From: Myxococcus virescens
Lineage (GTDB): Bacteria; Myxococcota; Myxococcia; Myxococcales; Myxococcaceae
Length of the DNA stretch: 64,000 nucleotides
Direction: 5' to 3'
Assembly: GCF_900101905.1 (NCBI RefSeq)
Contig: NZ_FNAJ01000005.1
Coordinates: 62,001-126,000 of the forward strand
This document shows positions 28,273-35,239 of this stretch, piece by piece. Under the pieces are notes generated by a model. It saw only the letters and a program-made list of their open reading frames with translations, was not told the DNA's origin and searched no databases. A program made the translations under genes and the position numbers. Position 1 is the stretch's first letter; every line of letters starts with the position of its first letter.

Positions 28273-29040
28273 ATGAATGCATCAACCAGGTTCCAGGGGG
28301 CCATCGTGCTCGTCACGGGCGGCACGGCGGGCATCGGATTGGCATGTGCCGAAGTCTTCGCGCGAGGAGGTGCACAGGTCGTCGTCGTCGGTCGTGACGC
28401 CGAAAAAGGCGAGCGGGTTCGCGAGAACTTCGCGGCGCGGAGCTGGGCGTGCGACTTCATCAGTGCGGATGTGTCCAAACGGGAGGGGATACAGGCGTTG
28501 TTCGCCCGGGTCACCGAGCGTTATCGTCGCCTCACGGTCGCCGTGAACAACGCGGGAACCGATGGTGCCTCCTTCACTCCCCTCCTCCAGTATCCAGATG
28601 ACATCTGGGATGAGGTCATCAACCTCAATCTCACCAGCGTCTACCTGTGCATGAAGGCGGAGCTTGCGTTGATGATGGGCCATCCGAACTGCGCGATCAT
28701 CAACGTGGCTTCGCTCGCGGGACTGAAGGCGAGCTACAGCGGTGGCGGTGCGTACACCGCGAGCAAGCATGGCCTCATCGGGCTCACCAAGAGCGCGGCC
28801 ATCGAGTATGCGCCGCATCGGATCCGCATCAATGCGGTTTGCCCTGGGCTGGTGAGGACCCAGATGGCAATCGATGTCCTTGGCGATGAGAAACTCGCCG
28901 CGGTCGGTGAGAAGAACCCTCTGGGCCGGCTCTGTGAGCCCCGTGAAGTCGCCGACACCGTTGCCTGGTTGAGCACTCCCGAGTCTTCGTTTGTTACAGG
29001 CGTGGCCCTGCCGGTGGACGGCGGGCTCATCGCGAGTTGA
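28273..29040 (+). CDS. Short-chain dehydrogenase/reductase
   Basis: A 255-residue classical SDR. The NAD(P)-binding motif is TGGTAGIG, with NNAG at VAVNNAGTDG, catalytic Ser in INVASLAG, and YxxxK in YTASKHG. The C-terminal INAVCPGLVRTQM is also standard. It likely oxidises or reduces a hydroxyl/keto group, or re-aromatises a cis-dihydrodiol made by the Rieske enzyme; that assignment is an inference. The ATG at 28273 was preferred; a GTG at 28255 is possible. The stop abuts the CitE-like gene (GTG at 29058 with AGGAG between). Confidence 0.9.
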   Translation: MNASTRFQGAIVLVTGGTAGIGLACAEVFARGGAQVVVVGRDAEKGERVRENFAARSWACDFISADVSKREGIQALFARVTERYRRLTVAVNNAGTDGASFTPLLQYPDDIWDEVINLNLTSVYLCMKAELALMMGHPNCAIINVASLAGLKASYSGGGAYTASKHGLIGLTKSAAIEYAPHRIRINAVCPGLVRTQMAIDVLGDEKLAAVGEKNPLGRLCEPREVADTVAWLSTPESSFVTGVALPVDGGLIAS

Positions 29041-29057
29041 TTGAGCAGGAGCCCAGC

Positions 29058-29951
29058 GTGACCATCTGCTTTCTGTATACCTCCGTACTCCGGTTCGACC
29101 CCACCCGGGACGATCCGGGCTTTGGCAGTGACGTCGTGATGATCGATCTCGAGGACGCCGTCCATGCGGCCTCAAAGGCCAAGGCAAGGCAAAGGCTGGC
29201 CGAGCTCGACTTGAGGGCACTGACCCAGCGGGGTCGCCGCTTCGGAGTCCGGATCAACCACCTCGCCTCCCTGGATGGCATCCGGGACCTCGATGCCGTT
29301 TGTCGAGGTCATGAGGAGGGCCGCCTTCCCATCGAGTACCTGCAGATCCCGAAGGTCCGCTCTCACCACGAAGTGGTGCTCTGCAGGTCGGTGATGGAGA
29401 AGCTGAAAGGCGTCAAGCTCTTCCCCATCGTCGAAACGCCCGAAGGCATGGACGACATCGAGCGTATCGCCTCCGTGAGCGATCTGCTCCTGTTCGGGCA
29501 GGCGGACATCACCGCCACCATGTACCGCCCCAACGAGGCGTACCTCGCGCAGGCCCGGGGGCGGTTCTGCGTCGCCTGTGCGCGATATGGGATCCCACCC
29601 GTCGACACGAAGCTCTTCGAAGAGGTGGAGGACATGGCCCGCTTCGAAGCCGCGTGTCGCGATTCGAAGAATGAAGGCTTCATGGCAAAAGCCATCATTC
29701 ACCCCAACCAGGTGCCGATCGTGAAGAAGGTCTATTCGGTGCCCTCCGCCGAGCTCGAGACATACCAGCGGACGATCAGCAGCTACGAAGCCGCGGCCAA
29801 CGGCTTCGCCATCGTCGATGGCTCGGTCATCGCCCCGCCCTTCGTCGCCAAGGCGCGGCTGATGTTGGACTATTACACGTCTCAGCAAGCATCCGGGTCA
29901 CCCGGCGGAACGGAAGAGCGCGGGCGGGACCCATCCGCTCGAATTGGCTGA
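29058..29951 (+). CDS. HpcH/HpaI (CitE-like) aldolase/lyase
   Basis: A 297-residue TIM-barrel enzyme of the citrate lyase beta/malyl-CoA lyase family, which cleaves or forms C-C bonds between acyl-CoA and 2-oxo acids. Visible are DVVMIDLEDAVHAASKAKAR (acidic metal site), RFGVRINHLAS, YLQIPKVRS, LFPIVETPEGM (catalytic and metal Glu) and LLFGQADITA, ending with KAIIHPNQVPIV. The start is GTG at 29058 with AGGAG 6 bp upstream; a TTG at 29037 would overlap the SDR stop. A MaoC hydratase follows, the same pair seen in beta-methylmalyl-CoA chemistry. Confidence 0.86.
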   Translation: MTICFLYTSVLRFDPTRDDPGFGSDVVMIDLEDAVHAASKAKARQRLAELDLRALTQRGRRFGVRINHLASLDGIRDLDAVCRGHEEGRLPIEYLQIPKVRSHHEVVLCRSVMEKLKGVKLFPIVETPEGMDDIERIASVSDLLLFGQADITATMYRPNEAYLAQARGRFCVACARYGIPPVDTKLFEEVEDMARFEAACRDSKNEGFMAKAIIHPNQVPIVKKVYSVPSAELETYQRTISSYEAAANGFAIVDGSVIAPPFVAKARLMLDYYTSQQASGSPGGTEERGRDPSARIG

Positions 29952-29976
29952 TAGCCCACACGGGAGAAGCGAACAC

Positions 29977-30486
29977 ATGCAGAAATCAGCATACATCCAG
30001 GTTGGCGAGCGACGGTACCGCGAGGACAAGGGACTCTATCTGGAGGACCTCGAGCCGGGGCTCATCTTCGAGCATCGGCCTGGCCGGACCATCACGGCCA
30101 CTGACAACATCTGGCAGTCGCTGATCAACATGAATCAGCACCCCATCCACATCAACGAGCACTACGCAGCGGAGACCGAGTTCGGCCGCCTCCTGGTGGG
30201 AGGGCTCGTGACGTTCAACATCGTGAACGGGATGACGGTCAGCACCGTCAGCCAGAAGGCGATTTGCCACCTGGGCTGGGACAAGGTCCGGTTCCCCGAA
30301 CCGGTGTTCGTCGGAGATACCCTCTACGCCGAATCGGAGGTGCTGTCGCGGCGCAACTCCAACTCGAGGCCTGGCCAGGGCATCGTCGTGGTGGAGACGC
30401 GCGGAAAGAATCAGAAGGATGTGACTGTCGTCACCTTCGAGCGGTCGATTCTGATTCCGAGCCGGGACTACGTCGCCAAGAAGTAA
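29977..30486 (+). CDS. MaoC-like (R)-specific enoyl-CoA hydratase/dehydratase
   Basis: A 169-residue hotdog-fold protein. The hydratase motif is seen as NMNQHPIHINEHYAAETEFGRLLVGGLV, where Asn/His stand in the usual D-x4-H position (here N...H), then GWDKVRFPEPVFVGDTLYAESEV. Mesaconyl-/methylmalyl-CoA hydratase-type MaoC proteins share this layout (GRTITATDNIW near the N-terminus). It probably dehydrates the product of the preceding CitE-like lyase. The ATG at 29977 follows GGGAGAAGC; an in-frame upstream extension would overlap the lyase gene. Last gene of the plus-strand operon. Confidence 0.85.
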   Translation: MQKSAYIQVGERRYREDKGLYLEDLEPGLIFEHRPGRTITATDNIWQSLINMNQHPIHINEHYAAETEFGRLLVGGLVTFNIVNGMTVSTVSQKAICHLGWDKVRFPEPVFVGDTLYAESEVLSRRNSNSRPGQGIVVVETRGKNQKDVTVVTFERSILIPSRDYVAKK

Positions 30487-30496
30487 CCCGTCGTCA

Positions 30497-30527
30497 GGAA
30501 GGCGCTCACCACGAGCGAGCGCCTTCC
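30497..30527. terminator. Bidirectional hairpin between the two cluster operons
   Basis: A perfect 11-bp stem (GGAAGGCGCTC at 30497-30507, GAGCGCCTTCC at 30517-30527) with a 9-nt loop. It fills most of the 52-bp gap between the stops of the convergent MaoC and alpha-oxoamine synthase genes. There is no T-tract, but position and perfection make termination in both directions likely. Confidence 0.72.
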
Positions 30528-30538
30528 GCCGCGACACC

Positions 30539-31747
30539 CTACGCGGCCGCCTTCACCTCGGCGACGCTTTCCTTCACCGCGTCACAGAAGGCGAGCAGGT
30601 CCGCTTTCTCCATGTCCGCCCGCCCCATGATGCGCAGTCCAGCGCGGCCGCGCGCGACGATCGGGAAGAAGACGGCGGAGGTATAGAAGCCCCGGCGATA
30701 CACGCGCTGAGAGACCTCGAGCGCATGCTCCGACTCGCCGATCTCGATGACCCGGATGGGCAACCCGTCGTTCGCGTAGGGCGTGGGGATCAGCGAATCC
30801 AGGTAGGCCATGTTCGAGCGCATCTTCTCCTGGAGCGCGGCAACCTCCTCCGTCATGTGAAGCTCCGCGGTCGCCTTGGCCGCCCCCATGGCGGGAACGT
30901 TCACCTGCTGGCTCCACCCGAGAGGTCCCGCGGAGTAGTCGATGAGCTCGCGCTGCCGCTGGGTCCCGAACAGGAGCACGCCCCCCACAGTGCCGAACGA
31001 TTTGGCAAGTGAAGCTGCAATCATGGTGCGCTCGCCCAGATCGCCGATCTGGGGGCGGAACATTCCCTGACCGCGCCTACCGCATACCGAGACGGAGTGC
31101 GAATCATCCACGTAGAGGAACAGCCCGTACCGGTCCTGCAACTGGAGGAGGTCGCGGACGGGAGCGGCTCCGCCGGTACTGTACGCGCCGTCACAGACAT
31201 AGACCACGGCGGGGTGCGTCTTGCACGCATCCTCGAGCGCGTTCATGTCATTGTGGGGGATGGTGACAACCTCCGTCTCGTCCCCACAAACGGCCTTCAT
31301 GATATTCATCGAGAAGTGACAGTTCTTGTCGAATACCATGACGGGCTTGACGCCGCCCGTCAGGTGACCGGACGACAGCAACGGCAACGCCGTCGCTGAA
31401 GCGTAGAAACATGACGGCGTGAGGTAGGCCTTGCTCTCGAAGAGCGTGGCCAGCGCCTCTTCGGCCTCGCCGAGCAACGCAGGCGCAATCCGCACCCTCG
31501 AAACGGCATGATTCAGCACGCCCTCCCGCTCGATGGCCTGCTTCGCCCCTTCGAGGATCTTGGGGTGCCTGTTCAGCCCGAGGTACGAACATGAGACCAT
31601 GTTGACGAACTGGTGGCCGTCAGCGGTCTGCAGCTTGCTGGTGTCCGTCTTGCCGGTACGGATGTGCATGAGCCCGCGCTCGGCGCCTTCGCGCCAACTG
31701 CTCTCGCTCGCGGTGATCATCTTGCTGATGTTGTGGTACTTCCCCAT
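30539..31747 (-). CDS. Alpha-oxoamine synthase (AONS/SPT/CqsA-like)
   Basis: A 402-residue PLP enzyme that condenses an amino acid with an acyl-CoA, usually with decarboxylation, to a 2-amino ketone. Motifs include MVSCSYLGLNRHPKI, FDKNCHFSM (His stacking on PLP), CDGAYSTGGAAP, LYVDDSHSVSVCGRRGQG, and the PLP lysine in ASLAKSFGTVGG. Relatives include BioF, serine palmitoyltransferase, HemA and CqsA; no biotin, sphingolipid or heme genes are nearby, so a pathway-specific role is likely. The ATG at 31747 was kept; upstream AGGGA is weak. It lies 55 bp after the OCD-like gene on the same strand. Confidence 0.88.
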   Translation of the reverse strand: MGKYHNISKMITASESSWREGAERGLMHIRTGKTDTSKLQTADGHQFVNMVSCSYLGLNRHPKILEGAKQAIEREGVLNHAVSRVRIAPALLGEAEEALATLFESKAYLTPSCFYASATALPLLSSGHLTGGVKPVMVFDKNCHFSMNIMKAVCGDETEVVTIPHNDMNALEDACKTHPAVVYVCDGAYSTGGAAPVRDLLQLQDRYGLFLYVDDSHSVSVCGRRGQGMFRPQIGDLGERTMIAASLAKSFGTVGGVLLFGTQRQRELIDYSAGPLGWSQQVNVPAMGAAKATAELHMTEEVAALQEKMRSNMAYLDSLIPTPYANDGLPIRVIEIGESEHALEVSQRVYRRGFYTSAVFFPIVARGRAGLRIMGRADMEKADLLAFCDAVKESVAEVKAAA

Positions 31748-31802
31748 GGCGGCTTCGTCCCTTTCGACCTCGATACGCGTGCTGTGAATGGAGGCAGGCC
31801 CG

Positions 31803-32759
31803 TCACTCGGTGCGCGTCAGTTCGGCTCGCAAGTCTGAGCGTTCGAGCACATGCATTGAGGCGAGAAGATCCAGAAATGCATGTCCCGTGGAGCAGAACG
31901 CGGTTCGAACCTCGCGCAATTCGCTGGCGTCGAGGTGCACCAGCCTGGCGAGCGGTGTCGCGTGGCGGTGGACCTCTCCTGCCTCAGCCACCGCCATCTC
32001 CACGTCCTCCACGATGAGCCTGGATGTCTCCAGGACATCCACCGGGAGCTCACGCGAGCGAGGGGTATGCGCTCCCATGCAATTGATGTGGAGGCGCTTT
32101 CGCCGCAGCGCTGCGCTCGAAACCACCGGAGCGGTCGAGGTCGTCGTGGTGCTCACGATGTCCGCCGGCGCCACCGCCTCGTCCGCTGAATTGCAGGCGA
32201 CCCACCGAGCACCGCCCGCGAGCGCTTCGTTGCGACGGATGAACTCACGGACATTGTTCGGGTTGCGTGAGTACACGCGAACCTCACCGAGCTTCCGCAC
32301 GGCGCCAACACCGCGGAGTTGCTCACGTGCCTGCACGCCGCTGCCGATGATGGCGAGCACCTCCGCCTGCTCGTGGGCGCAGATGTCCGTCACCAGGGCG
32401 GACACCGCGGCGCACTTGAGGTTCGTAATGGCCATGCCGTCCAGAATGGCCAGCGGCGCCCCGGTGTGTGCCGAGAACACCACCACGAGCGCATGAACGC
32501 TCGGGTGCTGCGAGAGCGCCTGCGGCACCACGGCCCCGACCTTGGTGATGAACAGCCGGTGCTTTCCGCTGTAGATCGGCATCGCGACGAACGCACGGAA
32601 CGGGTCCTCGCGCAGGATGAGTGAGCGCGGGGGGGCCTCGAGGTCCTGGGGTTCGGCGTAGGCGGCGCGGAGCTCGGCCACGAAGGTCCGCAGGTCGGAG
32701 ACTCGCGCGACCTCCTGCTGCGTCACATACCGCAAGCCCGCCTCTTCGAGCCCGGTCAC
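31803..32759 (-). CDS. Ornithine cyclodeaminase / mu-crystallin family protein
   Basis: A 318-residue NAD(P)-dependent enzyme. The Rossmann region is seen at LAIIGSGVQAREQLRG, preceded by the substrate-domain segments AFVAMPIYSG, FITKVGAVVP and LAILDGMAITNLKCAAVSAL. Family members act as ornithine cyclodeaminase, alanine or lysine dehydrogenase, or ketimine reductase. The start is GTG at 32759, four bases overlapping the stop of the preceding oxidase gene (GTGA), with GAGGAGG upstream, so the two are translationally coupled. Given the upstream enzymes it might aminate or reduce a keto/imino intermediate, but that is inferred. Confidence 0.85.
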   Translation of the reverse strand: MTGLEEAGLRYVTQQEVARVSDLRTFVAELRAAYAEPQDLEAPPRSLILREDPFRAFVAMPIYSGKHRLFITKVGAVVPQALSQHPSVHALVVVFSAHTGAPLAILDGMAITNLKCAAVSALVTDICAHEQAEVLAIIGSGVQAREQLRGVGAVRKLGEVRVYSRNPNNVREFIRRNEALAGGARWVACNSADEAVAPADIVSTTTTSTAPVVSSAALRRKRLHINCMGAHTPRSRELPVDVLETSRLIVEDVEMAVAEAGEVHRHATPLARLVHLDASELREVRTAFCSTGHAFLDLLASMHVLERSDLRAELTRTE

Positions 32760-33904
32760 AAGCCCTCCTCGGGCGCGCTCCACCCGCCACCGCAAGGCGG
32801 TGCCAAGGCGACCAGCGAGCGGTCAATCTCTGTCCAGCGCGACTGGCCACAGAGTGCCAACGCCTGTTCAAGCTCGGCGCGGAGCAGGCGCAGCACGTCG
32901 GTTACCCCTTCGGCACCGCGCGCGATCAAACCCCACATGATGGGCCGACCGATGAGGACGGCATCGGCGCCGAGCGCGCGAGCCTTCAGCACATCCGTAC
33001 CGCGGCGGATGCCACCATCCAGCAGGATGCGGCAACGCCCCCCCGCACCTTCGACGACCTCTGGAAGGACATCCAGGCTGGCGGGTGCACCGTCGAGCTG
33101 CCGGCCACCGTGGTTCGAAACGATGATCCCATCGATTCCCACGGAGGCGGCTCGTTGAGCATCCTCTCGCGTGAGGACGCCTTTCAGCAGAACGGGCAAT
33201 GCCGTCTGCTGCTTCAGGCGCTCCACGGTGCTCCAGCTCAATGCTGCGTCGAAGAGCTGGCCGACGTGCAGCGCGACGCCGGAGGTGCCCTGCTGGGAGC
33301 GGTGCAGCTCCGGCGAGGCCTCCATGAGCAGGTTGCTGGGCCGCAGATGCGCGGGCAGCGCGAAGCCGTTGCGCAGGTCGCGCTCGCGGCGGCCCATGCG
33401 CGGCATGTCAACGGTAATCACCAGCGCCTCGTATCCAGCGGACTCCGCACGGCGAACCAGTGACAAGGTCAGCTCCGGATCCTTCAGACAGTAGAGCTGA
33501 AACCAGAGGGGCGCGCTCGCCGCCCTCGCGAGGTCCTCGAGGGTGCGGTTGGACATGGTGCTGACGACCATCGCGGTGTGCGCCGCGCCAGCCCCTTGCA
33601 CAGTAGCGACCTCGGCCGCGGGATGAGCGAGGCCCTGATAGCCAATGGGCGCCACCAGGAGCGGAGACGCGAGCGTCCTGCCGAAGAGAGGCACGGAGAC
33701 GTCTACCGTATCGCGTCCAGAGAGGATTCGCGGCCGAAGCGTCCAACGCTCGAAGGCAGCGCGATTCGCTGCCAGGGTGCGCTCGTCGTCACTGCCTCCG
33801 GCGATGAAGTCCCAGGCGGAAGGTTCAGCGCGTTTCCTGGCGAGACGGGCGTATTCCGCCAGATTGACCGGATTGGATTCAGCACCCACGTTGTGCTCGA
33901 ACAT
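32756..33904 (-). CDS. FMN-dependent alpha-hydroxy-acid oxidase, probable hydroxymandelate oxidase
   Basis: A 382-residue flavoenzyme of the glycolate/lactate/mandelate oxidase family. Typical segments: WDFIAGGSDDERTLAANRAAF, SPLLVAPIGYQGLAHP, WFQLYCLKD, LVITVDMPRMGRRERDLRNGF, LLKGVLTREDA and the catalytic histidine in VSNHGGRQLDGAPA, then LLDGGIRRGTDVLKARALGA. The first enzyme of the same operon makes hydroxymandelate-type products, so oxidation of 4-hydroxymandelate to 4-hydroxyphenylglyoxylate is the best reading (Hmo role in hydroxyphenylglycine synthesis). The ATG at 33904 follows GGGAGGGACGAGG. It lies 44 bp after the dioxygenase gene. Confidence 0.85.
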   Translation of the reverse strand: MFEHNVGAESNPVNLAEYARLARKRAEPSAWDFIAGGSDDERTLAANRAAFERWTLRPRILSGRDTVDVSVPLFGRTLASPLLVAPIGYQGLAHPAAEVATVQGAGAAHTAMVVSTMSNRTLEDLARAASAPLWFQLYCLKDPELTLSLVRRAESAGYEALVITVDMPRMGRRERDLRNGFALPAHLRPSNLLMEASPELHRSQQGTSGVALHVGQLFDAALSWSTVERLKQQTALPVLLKGVLTREDAQRAASVGIDGIIVSNHGGRQLDGAPASLDVLPEVVEGAGGRCRILLDGGIRRGTDVLKARALGADAVLIGRPIMWGLIARGAEGVTDVLRLLRAELEQALALCGQSRWTEIDRSLVALAPPCGGGWSAPEEGL

Positions 33905-33948
33905 GCCTCGTCCCTCCCTTGACGCGCCCGCTGGAAGCGCGGCGCCCC

Positions 33949-35013
33949 CTACCCTCTCGCGGTGTTCGCGGCGAGCGCGATACGGTCTGCCTCCACGGCG
34001 TCGAAGAGCGCGCGGATGTTGCCACTGCCGAAGCCGGTCACGGCGCCCTTGCGCTGGATGATCTCGATGAAGAACGTCTGCCGCGGGTGCAGCGAGCGCG
34101 TAAACGTCTGCAGCAGGATTCCACCCGGCCCTGGATCGACGAGGACCTTGAACTCGCGCAGGTCCGCCATGGGCACGTCGAGGGCAGCGACGCGGTTGGG
34201 CAGCTGCTCATAATACGTGTCTGGCACGTCGAGCGCCTTCACCTTGCCTCTCAAACCATGGAGGGTGCGGCAGATATCGTCAGTGAGGAGCCCGAGATGA
34301 TAGACACCGGCCCCGCGGTTGAGCGTGAGGAACTCAGCGATGGGTCCAGTCGGGTTCTGCGCCAGCGGCTCCTGCAGCGGGAACCGGATAGGGCCTCGCT
34401 GAACAACCCGGGCGTTCATCCCGCTCAGCTCGGTCTCGACGTACTCCGCGTGTCCATCTTCGAAGCCGAGCACGCGCTTGTAGAACTCAGCAACGGTATC
34501 GAGCTCTCCGGTGGGCAGGCACACGGCGACGTGATCCAGCGAGCGAATACCGACGTCTGACGTGGCACGCGAGGTCGCCGAAAGCGGCCGGAAGAAATCG
34601 GGGAGCGACCGGCTCTCGACAAAGGAGTGAACGACGTCCCCGAAGCCACGAATCGTACGTCCAGCCTTGGTGAGGCCCGCCACGGCGGACGCTTCGACGG
34701 GCGTGGCCCCCAGCGCAACCGCTTCGTTGAACGCCTGCGTTGCATCATCGACAGCGAATGCGACATCGCGGACGCCATCGCCATGCTGCCGCGTGAACTC
34801 CGCGACGGGGCCGCTGCCATCCACAGACGAGGTGACAACGAACGTGGCATCGCCTTGCGCCAGCACGATGGAGCGATGCCCGGCAAGGCCCGTTTCCGGT
34901 CCTGCCTCCGCGATGGCATCAAACCCGAAAACTCGCTGATAGCATTCAGCGACCACCCGCGCGTCCTCTACCCAGAATTCGATATGAGCGATGTCGTGAA
35001 GCAGTGATCGCAT
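33949..35013 (-). CDS. 4-hydroxymandelate synthase / 4-hydroxyphenylpyruvate dioxygenase-like enzyme
   Basis: A 354-residue two-domain VOC enzyme. Iron ligands can be placed: His in IRSLDHVAVCLP, His in GVYHLGLLTDDI and Glu in RQTFFIEIIQRKGA. The end GFGSGNIRALFDAVEADR is standard for HPPD and HmaS. DHVAVCLPTGELD and FTRSLHPRQTFF recall hydroxymandelate synthases, which place the hydroxyl on the benzylic carbon of 4-hydroxyphenylpyruvate; HPPD makes homogentisate. The adjacent hydroxymandelate oxidase-like gene favours HmaS, and no homogentisate dioxygenase is present. The start is ATG at 35013; the frame continues to an ATG at 35100 without homology. Confidence 0.82.
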   Translation of the reverse strand: MRSLLHDIAHIEFWVEDARVVAECYQRVFGFDAIAEAGPETGLAGHRSIVLAQGDATFVVTSSVDGSGPVAEFTRQHGDGVRDVAFAVDDATQAFNEAVALGATPVEASAVAGLTKAGRTIRGFGDVVHSFVESRSLPDFFRPLSATSRATSDVGIRSLDHVAVCLPTGELDTVAEFYKRVLGFEDGHAEYVETELSGMNARVVQRGPIRFPLQEPLAQNPTGPIAEFLTLNRGAGVYHLGLLTDDICRTLHGLRGKVKALDVPDTYYEQLPNRVAALDVPMADLREFKVLVDPGPGGILLQTFTRSLHPRQTFFIEIIQRKGAVTGFGSGNIRALFDAVEADRIALAANTARG

Positions 35014-35239
35014 AAGATGTATGGCCTCGGAAAGTTCGTCCTGTGCTCGAACGACGACTGGGTTGACACCCGTCCCCCTGAATTCGCGAGCTTCTAGCAT
35101 TCGCAGTTTTGTTCGTCCATAGCACTCATCAAAAGCAGATGGAAAGCCGCACAGTGGCGGCGGATTGAGCCGCTATTGGCTGAACCTCTTGAGGCAATTC
35201 TGACATCACCTCTGGGTTCCGCGATTCTTGCAAAAGGCG
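35014..35239. other. 226-bp AT-richer region upstream of the HmaS operon
   Basis: This stretch is visibly richer in A/T than its surroundings and must hold the promoter of the four-gene minus-strand operon. I could not place a convincing -35/-10 pair. Part of it may be coding if the HmaS-like gene starts at 35100. The carC-like gene ends at its right side on the same strand. Confidence 0.4.

Noticed and set aside
17713..35239. A recent mobile genomic island
   Set aside because: No integrase, transposase, tRNA target or direct repeats are visible; the lower wobble bias is an impression by eye only.
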